From assembly GCF_027111255.2 (NCBI RefSeq), contig NZ_CP114285.2, positions 3,162,001 to 3,226,000 on the forward strand: a DNA stretch of 64,000 nucleotides, in the 5' to 3' direction. This document shows, in pieces, positions 34,914 to 44,010 of the stretch. The stretch is from Flavobacterium flavigenum (lineage in GTDB: Bacteria > Bacteroidota > Bacteroidia > Flavobacteriales > Flavobacteriaceae). The notes beneath the pieces are model-generated. The model worked only from the letters and a program-made list of their open reading frames with translations. It did not search any database and was not told the DNA's origin. The position numbers were made by a program, and so were the translations under genes. Each line of letters begins with the position of its first letter. Position 1 is the first letter of the stretch.

Positions 34914-36119
34914 TTATTTCTTTTTTTTGGGAGCTGATTTTCCTGCAGAATTTGTCGATTTGGTTGCCGATTTAGGTTTTTCAGCAGGGACATTTCTTTC
35001 AGCGGATTTAGAAAATAGTTCAGCATTTTCAAACCACTGATTGCTTAATACGGTTCCGTCAGGTTTGAGAAAACCCCATTTTCCTTCATTTTTTACTCTT
35101 GCGAGACCATCAATGAATCCCTTGTCCTGCTGAACAAAAAGGGCTGCTATTCCATTTGCAGTAATGCCGTATTGTGTTGGGATGACTAATTTTCCACTTT
35201 CATTAATGAATCCCCAATTGCTTTCTTTTACAGGAGCGAGACCATTTGAAGCGAAAACTTCTGCATCACTGTATGTTGGCGGAATTACAAAATCTGCTTT
35301 TAGATTAATATAACCCCATTTTGATCCTACCAGTACTGGTGCCAGATTTTTTGAGAAAGCTTTCGCTTTATCATATATTGGCAGAATAACCCAGTTTCCT
35401 TTTAGATCAATGAATCCGATTTTTCCGTTTTTTTTGGCAAATGTCAAATCCTGTATTTCAAAATCCCAGATTTTTTCGGCACCATCAACCGGAGTAAATT
35501 TACCATTGCTTACGATTCCAAAAGTTTTGTCTTTTCTGGCCCAGGTTGTGTTTTTAAAATAATTCCCTATTTCGGCATAAGCAGGTTCTACTAATTCTTT
35601 TCCGTCAGTATTTATAATTCCCCAGTTTTTGTTCAGCTCAACTCTGGCATAACCGTTTTCAAAAGGTTTGATCTGATCGTATTTTGGTTCTAAAACAACA
35701 GCCATTTTAGAATTGATTAACCCAACTTTGTTTCCTTGTTTTATAAAAGCTACGCCGTCATTAAAATCATATAATTTTTCAGAAGCAGGTGCTTTTAAGA
35801 TTTCTCCTTTTGTATTAATATAAACCCAGTCTTTATCTTTTTGAACAATTGCAATTCCGCTGTTAAAATCTTTGGCATTTTTAAAATCTGCCGGAATTAC
35901 CCAGGTTCCTTTTGCATCAATAAAACCCCATTTTCCATCTTTTTCGACAGCAGCCAGACCTTCAGAAAAACTTTTGGCAGATTTGTACTGAGGCTCAATC
36001 TTAAAAGAACCATCTTTAGCGAGATATCCAATTTTTGAATTCTTTTTAACTAATGCCAGTCCCTGACTATTAACAAATTGAACACCTGCCAGTAACAAAA
36101 AAATAAATACTTTTTTCAT
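34914..36119 (-). CDS. Secreted WG-repeat protein
   Basis: About 401 residues when started at the ATG 36119 (MKKVFIFLLLAG), which begins a normal signal peptide; the longer reading adds five residues. The mature part is about ten WG repeats with the consensus K-W-G-F-I-D-x-x-G-x-W-V-I-P-x-x-Y, for example KWGFIDAKGTWVIPADF and NWGFINESGKLVIP. The C-terminus is a low-complexity Lys/Ser/Pro tail. WG-repeat proteins are probably structural or binding proteins. It is inside the pigment locus between the ketoreductase and the ammonia-lyase, but its link to pigment is unclear. Confidence 0.83.
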   Translation of the reverse strand: MKKVFIFLLLAGVQFVNSQGLALVKKNSKIGYLAKDGSFKIEPQYKSAKSFSEGLAAVEKDGKWGFIDAKGTWVIPADFKNAKDFNSGIAIVQKDKDWVYINTKGEILKAPASEKLYDFNDGVAFIKQGNKVGLINSKMAVVLEPKYDQIKPFENGYARVELNKNWGIINTDGKELVEPAYAEIGNYFKNTTWARKDKTFGIVSNGKFTPVDGAEKIWDFEIQDLTFAKKNGKIGFIDLKGNWVILPIYDKAKAFSKNLAPVLVGSKWGYINLKADFVIPPTYSDAEVFASNGLAPVKESNWGFINESGKLVIPTQYGITANGIAALFVQQDKGFIDGLARVKNEGKWGFLKPDGTVLSNQWFENAELFSKSAERNVPAEKPKSATKSTNSAGKSAPKKKK

Positions 36120-36202
36120 GATTTTAAAATTCAATGTTTAAAAATATAAAAGTTAAACTCGTTGGGGCATAAAATTTTAAATACACTATTCTGTATAGAA
36201 TA

Positions 36203-37723
36203 TTAACTGTTGATCAAATAATCTTTTACTTGCTGAACAAAAGGATACATGACCTGATCTTCTTTAAATGTTGGAATTATTTTTCGAACATCATCATACC
36301 ATTTTTTAGAAACCGATGAAATTTTATCTTTTTGTTGTAAATAATCAATGGCCTGAACAATGGTAATTAATTCGATTGCCAATACTTCAAACGCGTTTTC
36401 GATAACTTTTGAAGTAATTACAGCCGAGTTGGTTCCCATGCTTACAATATCCTGATTATCGTTGTTGTTTGGGATACTATGAACATACATTGGGTTTGAT
36501 AACATCTGGTTTTCGGCAGTTGTTGAGGTTGCAACGAACTGAACACCCTGCATTCCAAAATTAAATCCTAAGGTTCCTAAATTTACAAACGGAGGCAGTA
36601 ATTCGTTAATTTTTGAATTTAATAAATAATTCAATTGACGTTCTGCCAGCATTGTTAATTTGGTAATCACGATTTTCAGCTTATCCATTTCAAGTGAAAT
36701 ATAATCTCCGTGGAAATTTCCGCCGTGATAAACGTGCTGGTTTTTTACATCTATAATAGGATTGTCGTTTGCCGAGTTAAATTCGTCTTCTAAAATGGAA
36801 GCTACGTTATTAATGGTTTCCAAAACAGGCCCCAAAATCTGAGGTACACATCGTAAAGAATAATACTCCTGAACTTTTTCTTTGAAGATTTCTTCGGTAT
36901 TTTCACCGGAATATAAATGATCTTCTCTTTTACGTATCAACGTACTGTCAGAAAGGTTTTGGCGCATTTTTAAAGCTACTTCCTGCTGTCCTTTATGACG
37001 TTTGGTCTGGTTTAATTCTTCTGAAAAATGATCGTCATATGCCTGAACCAGTTCGTTTATCGCGCAGGAAGCTTTTAAGGACCAGTCTAATAATTTATTG
37101 GCATGATGTACATTTACAACGCCAATTCCGGTCATAACAGAAGTTCCGTTTATTAAAGCCAGCCCTTCTCTGATCTCTACCTGAATTGGTTTTAAACCTT
37201 CGATTTCAAAAACTTCGGGAGTTGGTCTTCTTTCTCCTTTATAAAAAACTTCGCCTTCGCCAATTAAAACTAAAGCTAAATGAGATAATTGCACTAAATC
37301 CCCACTGGCACCAACTCCGCCATGTTCGAAAATTAAAGGCGTGATATCTCTGTTGATCAATTCAGCCATTAAATGAATAACGGAAGGATGAACACCGGAA
37401 TTTCCTAATGATAATGAGTTTAAACGCGCTAAAATGGCTGCTTTTGCACAAACAGGACTTAAAGGTTTTCCTGTTCCTGATGAGTGGCTTCGGATTAAAT
37501 TATATTGCAGCTGAATCTGGTCAGACTCTTTAATTCGATACTGGGCCATAGGACCAAAGCCCGTATTTACACCGTATATAACTTTGTTTCCTGAAAATTC
37601 TTTTAGGAAATTAAAACTTTCACTAATGCGGTTTAGAACTAAATCGCTAATGACAACTTTCTGGTTTCCAAATATAATAGCCTCAAATTCGGCCAAACTT
37701 AAATATTCATTAATTGTATTCAT
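36203..37723 (-). CDS. tal: Tyrosine ammonia-lyase
   Basis: 506 residues. The self-forming MIO cofactor motif ASG is at 139-141 in HGGVGASGDLVQLSH. The tyrosine in the YGVNTGFG motif and the NDNPI segment are also present. From memory it is almost identical to the characterised F. johnsoniae tyrosine ammonia-lyase, so I assign tyrosine rather than histidine, although the RSHSSG segment is HAL-like and a homology search alone would often call it HutH. It makes p-coumarate, which gives the hydroxyphenyl end of flexirubin. It is the first gene of the minus-strand pigment run. Confidence 0.92.
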   Translation of the reverse strand: MNTINEYLSLAEFEAIIFGNQKVVISDLVLNRISESFNFLKEFSGNKVIYGVNTGFGPMAQYRIKESDQIQLQYNLIRSHSSGTGKPLSPVCAKAAILARLNSLSLGNSGVHPSVIHLMAELINRDITPLIFEHGGVGASGDLVQLSHLALVLIGEGEVFYKGERRPTPEVFEIEGLKPIQVEIREGLALINGTSVMTGIGVVNVHHANKLLDWSLKASCAINELVQAYDDHFSEELNQTKRHKGQQEVALKMRQNLSDSTLIRKREDHLYSGENTEEIFKEKVQEYYSLRCVPQILGPVLETINNVASILEDEFNSANDNPIIDVKNQHVYHGGNFHGDYISLEMDKLKIVITKLTMLAERQLNYLLNSKINELLPPFVNLGTLGFNFGMQGVQFVATSTTAENQMLSNPMYVHSIPNNNDNQDIVSMGTNSAVITSKVIENAFEVLAIELITIVQAIDYLQQKDKISSVSKKWYDDVRKIIPTFKEDQVMYPFVQQVKDYLINS

Positions 37724-37790
37724 TAAACTCGTTTTGATTGCGCTAATTTAATTTTATTTATCAAAATAAATGTAGTTATTTTGATGATGG

Positions 37791-37798
37791 CAAATGTA
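37791..37798 (-). promoter_or_regulatory. Candidate -7 box of the pigment operon
   Basis: TACATTTG on the minus strand matches TAnnTTTG and lies 68 bases before the ammonia-lyase ATG in a 101-base divergent spacer. No TTG at the usual spacing was found, so support is partial. The divergent flavoprotein gene has a near-match (TTATTTTG) in the same spacer. Confidence 0.4.
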
Positions 37799-37824
37799 AG
37801 TTAATAAATCAGAACATTTCTATT

Positions 37825-39075
37825 ATGACAAAGGAGTTTGTAGACGTTTTAATCATAGGTGCAGGACCATCAGGATGTGTTTCGGCATCCTATCTTCATA
37901 TGAATGGTGTTAAGATAAAAGTGGTTGAAAAAACAAAGTTTCCAAGACTAGTTGTGGGTGAGAGCCTTATCCCGAGGGTTATGGATCATTTTGCGGAGGC
38001 TGAGCTTTTTGAAAGTTTAGAGGCGATGAATTTTGAAAAGAAATTAGGAGCCCGTTTTATAAGAGGAGAAGAAATTTGCGTTTTTGATTTCAGCCAGAAA
38101 TTTGGTGAAGGCTGGGACTGGACGTGGCAGGTGCCAAGAGCGGATTTTGATAACACCATGGCACAGGAAGTAATTCGAAAAGGTATTGATCTGGAATTTG
38201 AAACAGAGGTTCTGGAAGTTTCCTTTGAAGGGAAAAATTCTAAAACCATCGTAAAAGATAAAGATGGAAACCTAAAGGAAATCCATGCGAAATTTATTAT
38301 TGATTCCAGTGGTTACGGACGTGTTCTGCCAAGACTTTTAGATTTGGATACGCCTTCGAAACTCGATCCTCATTCGTCTATTTTTACGCATGTAAAAGAT
38401 ATAAACAGAGAAGAAGGTGAGGAGGGAACACAGATTTCGTTCGATATTCTGGAAACTGAAGTCTGGCTTTGGGTAATTCCGTTTTCGAATGGAAATACCA
38501 GTTTAGGAGTTGTAGGGCCAACCGATTTTATCAATTCGCTTTCAGAAAATAAAGATAATGCGGAGGCTTTGCGAAATGCGATTCAGAAATCCGATTATTA
38601 TATTAAAAGATTTAAAGGTACTGAATTTTTATTTGAACCTGTAAAACTGGAAAATTATTCAAGAGCCGTAAAAAGAATGTACGGAGACGGTTTTGCCTTA
38701 ACGGGAAACAGCTCCGAATTTTTGGATCCTGTATTTTCATCCGGAGTCGCTTTTGCAACTGAATCCGGAATGCTGGCAGCAAAATTGTACCTGAAAGAAG
38801 CTCAGGGAATTCCTGTTGACTGGGAAGTAGAGTTTACGCAATACATGAAACGCGGTATTGCTGTTTTTACTACTTATGTACAGGAATGGTACACCGGAAA
38901 TCTTCAGACGCTGTTTTTTCATCAGCCTGAAAACGCGGATGTGAAAGAAAAAATATGTTCAGTTTTAGCTGGTTATGTCTGGAACGAAGAAAATCCGTTT
39001 GTGAAGAAACATGACCATGTCATTAAAAATATGGCCTATTTACTCAATATGCAAAAAGAACAAAGCCCTGAATAA
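37825..39075 (+). CDS. FAD-dependent halogenase/monooxygenase-like flavoprotein of the flexirubin locus
   Basis: 416 residues. FAD-binding GAGPSGCVSA is at 12-21, followed by FPRLVVGESLIPR (39-51), a segment typical of flavin halogenases and their monooxygenase relatives. F70-x2-K73-x-GAxF and WLWVIP at 214-219, an exact WxWxIP, are both present. These are found in phenolic halogenases, but WxWxIP alone does not prove halogenation. It is divergent from tal and probably modifies the aromatic end of the pigment. A tail hairpin terminates it. Confidence 0.82.
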   Translation: MTKEFVDVLIIGAGPSGCVSASYLHMNGVKIKVVEKTKFPRLVVGESLIPRVMDHFAEAELFESLEAMNFEKKLGARFIRGEEICVFDFSQKFGEGWDWTWQVPRADFDNTMAQEVIRKGIDLEFETEVLEVSFEGKNSKTIVKDKDGNLKEIHAKFIIDSSGYGRVLPRLLDLDTPSKLDPHSSIFTHVKDINREEGEEGTQISFDILETEVWLWVIPFSNGNTSLGVVGPTDFINSLSENKDNAEALRNAIQKSDYYIKRFKGTEFLFEPVKLENYSRAVKRMYGDGFALTGNSSEFLDPVFSSGVAFATESGMLAAKLYLKEAQGIPVDWEVEFTQYMKRGIAVFTTYVQEWYTGNLQTLFFHQPENADVKEKICSVLAGYVWNEENPFVKKHDHVIKNMAYLLNMQKEQSPE

Positions 39076-39090
39076 TCAGGGCTTTGTTTT
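39061..39090. terminator. Intrinsic terminator after the flavoprotein gene
   Basis: Perfect hairpin CAAAGCCCTGA-ATAA-TCAGGGCTTTG (39061-39086) followed by TTTTT. The flavoprotein stop codon TAA is in the loop. Since the next gene is convergent, it may also stop transcription from the other side. Confidence 0.88.
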
Positions 39091-39098
39091 TACTATTA

Positions 39099-39704
39099 CT
39101 ATTTGTAGGCTTTCTTTGCAATTAGTTTGGCAAGTGATTTGGCTGTTTTAGCATAACCTTCACCGATTCTTGATTCATTGCTAAAATTATTTCCCCATTG
39201 ATCTCCTGGTGCTTCTTCGCTTGTGATTTCCAACAAAACATTTGATTTATTGGCCGTTTCAACAAATTTTAAATTGGTTGTAACTTTTGCTGGCTGTTTC
39301 ATGACTCCGGCATCCCATCCCGGATAGATCCATACCGTTTTTACTACTAAGGTATAAGGAGTTTTTACGCCTTCCTGAAAATTTAAATCCTTATGTTCTT
39401 TAGTTAGTACTACATTAGCAATTTCTAAAAATTTAGGAGTCCATATTTGTTCTTTGGCAGAAATCCATTTTTTCTCCCAGATGTTTCCGTTTCCTTTTCC
39501 TTTTTTGTCTAAATCGGCTTTATGTTCTTCAACATACTGAGCTTCTGGTTTGTTTTCTTTCATCATAGTAAAATTACTATAATCAAATTCTACGTTAACT
39601 TCTTTTTGTGTTTTTAAAAAATCAAAATTTCCGTTTACAACTTTCATGTCCTGAGCAAATGTAAATCCTGAAACGAATAACAATGCGAATACTATTTTTT
39701 TCAT
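39099..39704 (-). CDS. Secreted protein of unknown function
   Basis: About 201 residues from the ATG 39704 (MKKIVFALLFVSGFTFAQ), which is a clear signal peptide; the longer reading would need a TTG eight codons upstream. The mature protein has the pattern F-D-F-L-K-x-Q-K-E-V-N-V-E-F-D-Y near its start and ends AKTAKSLAKLIAKKAYK. It looks like the small secreted proteins conserved in Flavobacteriia that may resemble lipid-binding or GldM-associated folds, but I cannot name a domain. It has a good promoter. Confidence 0.72.
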   Translation of the reverse strand: MKKIVFALLFVSGFTFAQDMKVVNGNFDFLKTQKEVNVEFDYSNFTMMKENKPEAQYVEEHKADLDKKGKGNGNIWEKKWISAKEQIWTPKFLEIANVVLTKEHKDLNFQEGVKTPYTLVVKTVWIYPGWDAGVMKQPAKVTTNLKFVETANKSNVLLEITSEEAPGDQWGNNFSNESRIGEGYAKTAKSLAKLIAKKAYK

Positions 39705-39725
39705 AATTACGATTAGTTTAGATTT

Positions 39726-39753
39726 CAAATGTAAATATTTTTTTAAATAACAA
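39726..39753 (-). promoter_or_regulatory. Promoter of the secreted-protein gene
   Basis: On the minus strand TTG (39753-39751), a 17-base spacer and TACATTTG (39733-39726) match the Bacteroidota -33/-7 consensus. The ATG at 39704 lies about 22 bases downstream of the -7 box. Confidence 0.6.
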
Positions 39754-39824
39754 CCATTTTTTTGAATATTTATGTAGGTTTTTTAGCATTACTTATTGAT
39801 GATTATAATTATAGATTAAATAAT

Positions 39825-39853
39825 AAAGCCATTCCGGTATTAGGAATGGCTTT
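39825..39853 (-). terminator. Intrinsic terminator of the following minus-strand gene
   Basis: Arms AAAGCCATTCC and GGAATGGCTTT with a seven-base loop, followed on the minus strand by a T-rich tract (TTATTATTTAATC). It lies 34 bases after the stop of the 536-residue secreted protein gene. Confidence 0.75.
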
Positions 39854-39886
39854 GGTTTCTCTTTTTTGAGAAGTATGTTTTAAAGT

Positions 39887-41497
39887 TTATTTTAAAGTTA
39901 CTTTTATCATAACATCTTCTTTTTTCTTTTTGTAAGCTTCAAAGACAAAAGTTGTATTATTTGTTTTAACTATACGGTCTGTCGAAAATTGATGCAATTC
40001 GAAATCTTCTACTTCCCTTGCATTTAAGATGGAGCCTTTCTTAATTTCTCCATTAACATCATTAATTTTTACAGCTGTTAAGTAACCGCCATGTCTGTCA
40101 GAGTGCATTGCCGGAGTTTTATCTATTGGAAGATCGATATTTTTGACATTGTCTAAAAAGACGAAGAAATTATCGGTATCATTACTAAAGAATTTATAAG
40201 ACATTCCGCCCTGACCGGCAAACCCTCTTTGATATTTAGGAATTTTTTTCATCCATCCTAATTTGCCGTCAGGATTAATTTTTGTAACAACAATGTCTGT
40301 ATATATATAACTGGTTGAAGTGTATGTACTCATCGAGCCGTTAGAGAAACTGGTTGTGGTTGTTGTAATTGTATATTGTTTTTCTCCTGCCAAAATAATA
40401 CTGCCATCTTCACGGACAACAAGATCTGTAATTTTTAAATCGCTAATTTTAGCACCTTCGCCTTTTTCTTCTTTTTTGGCATTTTTCTTTTTCTCTTTTT
40501 CAGAAGCATATTCATTTATTAAATCTAAAGGAATTTCATATGTAAACTGATCCGTAAGACTGCCATCTTCTTTCATTTTAAACAGGATTATTCCATCGCA
40601 GTTTTGTTCAAAATGTTTGCCTTTCCCATTGTTATAGTATCCGCCAATAACAGTACCTCCTTTTGGTGAATCAAACATCCAGAGTCTTGTAATGAATTTT
40701 TCTTTGTTTTCGATTTTTGTAATATTCAGTTTTTCAGAATCTGCTCTAAGAGTAAACAATTCAATATGATAATTTGCAACAGTATCATTTTTGCTTTTTT
40801 TATCATCGTCACTATCATCATGATATACTTTTGTTAACATAAAAAGATTTCCCTTATTGTCAATTTGATAATCCAGATTATCCATGCGGCGTTCTGTATA
40901 AGGCATGGTGATTTCTTTATTGGATATCTTATTTAAATTGCCATCAAAAGAATGTAAGCCTATAATATCAAAGCTTTTTTTGTCATTTTTGAATTCTGGT
41001 TTTTTGCGATATTTTACTAAAAGAGATTTCTTGTCTAATGTTGGAAGAATTTCAAATTTACCGTAGGTCACGCGACCTTTTACATCAAGAAATAATCTTG
41101 GACTCCCTGAAAACTCACCTTTTGCAAAATCTATTTCCTGAACGAACAATTGTTCTATTTCGTTGTCTTTGTCGAATAAGGAATAAAAAACATAGAATTT
41201 ATCATTGATTTCTTTAATTCCTTCAATTAAACGGCCTTTCGGGAAATATTTTTCATATTTTTTTTCAGAAATAAACTCAGGTTTATCAGCATTAAATTTC
41301 TGAATATAGATGTCTTTATCATCAAATTTAATTGACATTACTTCATTACCCTGTGAGAAGTATCTTTTTAAGTCGGCATCTCTCACCCTGTACGGGTTGC
41401 TTACATCATATTTATAATCATTTGATAGTTCTTTCTGCGAATGGGCCTGCAAAATTGGTAATAAAATCAGGAATGTAAAGAGTAGTTTTTTAATCAT
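39887..41497 (-). CDS. Large secreted protein of unknown function, beta-propeller-like
   Basis: 536 residues with a signal peptide (MIKKLLFTFLILLPILQAHSQ). The mature part has repeating beta-rich segments such as DLVVREDGSIILAGEKQY and DIVVTKINPDGKLGWMKKIPK, a pattern seen in secreted beta-propeller-like proteins. A lysine-rich linker (about 332-348) and a Thr/Ser tract (about 377-397) interrupt it. No enzymatic motif is visible. It is common in Flavobacteriia but I cannot assign a function. It is followed by a terminator. Confidence 0.7.
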   Translation of the reverse strand: MIKKLLFTFLILLPILQAHSQKELSNDYKYDVSNPYRVRDADLKRYFSQGNEVMSIKFDDKDIYIQKFNADKPEFISEKKYEKYFPKGRLIEGIKEINDKFYVFYSLFDKDNEIEQLFVQEIDFAKGEFSGSPRLFLDVKGRVTYGKFEILPTLDKKSLLVKYRKKPEFKNDKKSFDIIGLHSFDGNLNKISNKEITMPYTERRMDNLDYQIDNKGNLFMLTKVYHDDSDDDKKSKNDTVANYHIELFTLRADSEKLNITKIENKEKFITRLWMFDSPKGGTVIGGYYNNGKGKHFEQNCDGIILFKMKEDGSLTDQFTYEIPLDLINEYASEKEKKKNAKKEEKGEGAKISDLKITDLVVREDGSIILAGEKQYTITTTTTSFSNGSMSTYTSTSYIYTDIVVTKINPDGKLGWMKKIPKYQRGFAGQGGMSYKFFSNDTDNFFVFLDNVKNIDLPIDKTPAMHSDRHGGYLTAVKINDVNGEIKKGSILNAREVEDFELHQFSTDRIVKTNNTTFVFEAYKKKKEDVMIKVTLK

Positions 41498-41739
41498 AGA
41501 TTATAATTTGAAATGTTAAATAAAGCCTTTTTGAGGGTTTAAAAGTAAATAAATCCAAATCATAAACACTAGATTTATTAATATATATCATGTTAATTTT
41601 TTTAATCATTCTATTTCAGATAGTTAACTTTTGATGGGGTTTGAATAAATGTGATTTTAATCTTTTTAATATGAGATCTAATTTAATATCGAGGCCAAAA
41701 TTTAACGCTCCCATTCAAAATGCATATTACACTATTGCG

Positions 41740-41747
41740 TAATTTTG
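41740..41747 (+). promoter_or_regulatory. umuC -7 promoter box
   Basis: TAATTTTG, an exact TAnnTTTG match, ends five bases before the umuC ATG at 41752, so transcription should start at or within a few bases of the start codon. No TTG at a 19-23 base spacing was seen. No inverted repeat that I would call an SOS box is visible in the 254-base spacer. Confidence 0.5.
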
Positions 41748-41751
41748 CAGT

Positions 41752-43026
41752 ATGTATGCTTTAGTCGATTGTAATAATTTTTATGCTTCATGTGAACGTG
41801 TTTTCCAGCCGGGATTCAACGGAAAACCTGTTGCGATATTATCGAACAATGATGGTTGTGTGATTTCGAGAAGCAATGAGGCTAAAGCAGCTGGCGTTCC
41901 TATGGGTGCGCCGGCATTCAAGATCCGGGAATTGGTAAAAGAAAAAAATGTCAAATTGTTTTCGTCGAATTATCCTTTATATGGAGACCTGAGCAATCGT
42001 GTAATGGAAATTTTGAGACAGTTTACCCCGAATGTCGAGATTTACAGTATTGACGAAGCTTTTCTGAATTTTGATGGTGTGGGTGTTTTGGATTATCAGG
42101 ATTATGGACTTCAAATGAAATCCCGTATTCAAAAATGGCTTGGGCTTCCGGTTTGTATTGGCTTTGCCGAAACAAAGGCTTTGTCAAAATTAGCTAATAA
42201 AATTGCCAAGGAATTTCAAGACAGAACCAAAGGTGTTTATGTGATCGATACCGATGAAAAACGGATCAAGGCTTTGAAATGGACTAAAATTGAAGATGTC
42301 TGGGGCATAGGTTACCGTACCAAAAAGAAAGCCAAACTTCGAAATATTAATACAGCTCTCGATTTTATTGATCCTGTGCACGAAGTCTGGATTAAGAAAG
42401 AAATGGGAGTGATTGGTCTTCGGCTGAAATGTGAACTGGAAGGCAAATCGGTTTTGGAATTAGAACCTTTGCCGGAGCAGAAAAAGAGTATTGCAACTAC
42501 GAGAAGTTTCCCTAAACAAATTTCTGATTTTGATTTACTGCGTGAGCGTATTGTTACTTTTGCCTCTGTTTGTGCGGAGAAACTACGCAAGCAAAATTCC
42601 TGCTGTCATACCATTATTGTTATGCTGGTGATAGATAAACATTTGGTAAAATCATCCCAATATTATTTTAATATGGCTGTAACACTGCCGTATGCTACTA
42701 ATTCAACTTTGACTATTTCCAATACGGCTATCGAAATGCTGAAGAAATTACACAAAGGAAACGAAGGAATCCGGTTTAAAAAAGCTGGCGTTATAGTGAC
42801 CGAACTGATTGATGAGGATAAAAAGCAGTTTCAGTTGTTTGAGGAAGAAAACCCGAAACATCTTGCCCTGATGAAAGTAATGGATCAGCTGAACACCAAA
42901 ATAGGAAACCGGAAAGTAAAACTGGCTTCGCAAAACCTTAAATTAACCTGGAATATGAAGCAGGATCATTTATCGCCTAAATACACAACCGATTTTAGTA
43001 AACTTCTGGAAGTAAAATGTCTGTAA
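41752..43026 (+). CDS. umuC: UmuC-like Y-family DNA polymerase
   Basis: 424 residues, the usual length. The catalytic motifs are intact: D6 in LVDCNNFYAS, and D101-E102 in YSIDEAF; then the helix-hairpin-helix segment IEDVWGIGYRTKKK and the C-terminal little-finger domain. It is the catalytic subunit of DNA polymerase V, which copies across damaged bases. umuD follows, overlapping by ten bases, which is the reverse of the E. coli order. It may belong to an SOS-like accessory module. Confidence 0.93.
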   Translation: MYALVDCNNFYASCERVFQPGFNGKPVAILSNNDGCVISRSNEAKAAGVPMGAPAFKIRELVKEKNVKLFSSNYPLYGDLSNRVMEILRQFTPNVEIYSIDEAFLNFDGVGVLDYQDYGLQMKSRIQKWLGLPVCIGFAETKALSKLANKIAKEFQDRTKGVYVIDTDEKRIKALKWTKIEDVWGIGYRTKKKAKLRNINTALDFIDPVHEVWIKKEMGVIGLRLKCELEGKSVLELEPLPEQKKSIATTRSFPKQISDFDLLRERIVTFASVCAEKLRKQNSCCHTIIVMLVIDKHLVKSSQYYFNMAVTLPYATNSTLTISNTAIEMLKKLHKGNEGIRFKKAGVIVTELIDEDKKQFQLFEEENPKHLALMKVMDQLNTKIGNRKVKLASQNLKLTWNMKQDHLSPKYTTDFSKLLEVKCL

Positions 43027-43457
43027 AGAAAGAAACAAAACTGACCTTTTTTCAGCCTGATTTTGAAAGTGACATCAGGATTCCTTATATCAGTGAGGGT
43101 GTTTCGGCCGGTTTTCCGTCGCCGGCTGCTGATTTTATGGAAAGCAGTATTGACCTGAATAAGGAATTAAGCGAAAATCCGCTGGCTACTTTTTACATCA
43201 GGGTAACAGGCAATTCGATGATTGATGCAGGTATCAACGATAAAGATGTTTTGGTAGTTGACCGAAGTCTCGAGCCACAAAATAATAAAATTGCGATTTG
43301 TTTTATCGATGGCGAGTTTACCGTAAAACGCATTCAGGTCGAAAAAGACTGTTTGTACCTCATGCCCGAAAATCCAGATTACAGCCCCATAAAAGTTACC
43401 GAAGAGAATCAGCTTATTATTTGGGGAATGGTTACTTATGTGATTAAGAAGGTGTAA
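43017..43457 (+). CDS. umuD: UmuD-like self-cleaving translesion polymerase subunit
   Basis: 146 residues. The cleavage site is Ala31-Gly32 in SEGVSAGFPSPA. The Ser/Lys dyad is Ser67 in GNSMIDAGI and Lys104 in GEFTVKRI. After RecA-stimulated self-cleavage UmuD' associates with UmuC to form polymerase V. It overlaps the umuC stop by ten bases (ATGTCTGTAA), so the two are translated together. Confidence 0.93.
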   Translation: MSVKKETKLTFFQPDFESDIRIPYISEGVSAGFPSPAADFMESSIDLNKELSENPLATFYIRVTGNSMIDAGINDKDVLVVDRSLEPQNNKIAICFIDGEFTVKRIQVEKDCLYLMPENPDYSPIKVTEENQLIIWGMVTYVIKKV

Positions 43458-43509
43458 GATGCCTTATTTGATGTAATAAGAAATGTTGTTAAAAGAAAGT
43501 TCTTTAGTG

Positions 43510-43884
43510 TTATTTCTTTTTCTTATCCTCTAATTTCTTTTCGATAATAGCGACAATTTTATCTGTAGTCGCTTCTTTGTCAAAGTATTTTAAGAAAGCT
43601 TCGTATCCGGGATCTGAATTTTGGTACACTGAATTTGGGTCACGCAAAATATTATTTTGATCCTGTTCAATTTCTATATCTCCTACCCCGGTTAAAACCC
43701 AGTTTATATTTAAATTAGGATAAACCTGCATAATTTTTTTCAAAATATTCATTCCCAATGACCTTGAATTGGTTAAAATTGGATGCAAAGAGGTGTATAA
43801 TATATCATTTTCTATACAGAACTGCCTAAGGTTAACTTCCTTGCTTTCAATGTAGTAGCGTAATCTCTCGCCTTCTGTTTGCAT
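43510..43884 (-). CDS. XRE-family helix-turn-helix regulator
   Basis: 124 residues. The N-terminal 70 residues form a lambda-repressor-type helix-turn-helix, ending in INWVLTGVGDI, the hallmark of Bacteroidota phage-repressor-like XRE proteins. A short charged C-terminal tail follows. It is convergent with umuD and divergent from a small HTH-like gene. It could control the short accessory genes at 44011-44735 or umuCD. Confidence 0.83.
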   Translation of the reverse strand: MQTEGERLRYYIESKEVNLRQFCIENDILYTSLHPILTNSRSLGMNILKKIMQVYPNLNINWVLTGVGDIEIEQDQNNILRDPNSVYQNSDPGYEAFLKYFDKEATTDKIVAIIEKKLEDKKKK

Positions 43885-43954
43885 TTTTTTTAAATTTTTG
43901 TATTAAAAATGATACAATATATTAATAAATGATATATATTTGAAGTAGTTACTT

Positions 43955-43975
43955 CGTAGTAAAATCGTAGTAAAA
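43955..43975. promoter_or_regulatory. Direct repeat CGTAGTAAAA, possible operator
   Basis: CGTAGTAAAA occurs at 43955-43964 and again at 43966-43975, one helical turn apart, in the 126-base spacer between the XRE regulator and the small gene at 44011. A TATATTTG -7 box (43935-43942) lies just upstream on the plus strand. Operator function is a guess from position and spacing. Confidence 0.4.
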
Positions 43976-44010
43976 ATACAATAATTATATGATTCTAATA
44001 ATACTTATCT

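Noticed and set aside
36203..37723. Calling the lyase histidine ammonia-lyase (HutH)
   Set aside because: Its near identity to the characterised F. johnsoniae tyrosine ammonia-lyase and its place in the pigment locus outweigh the generic family name.
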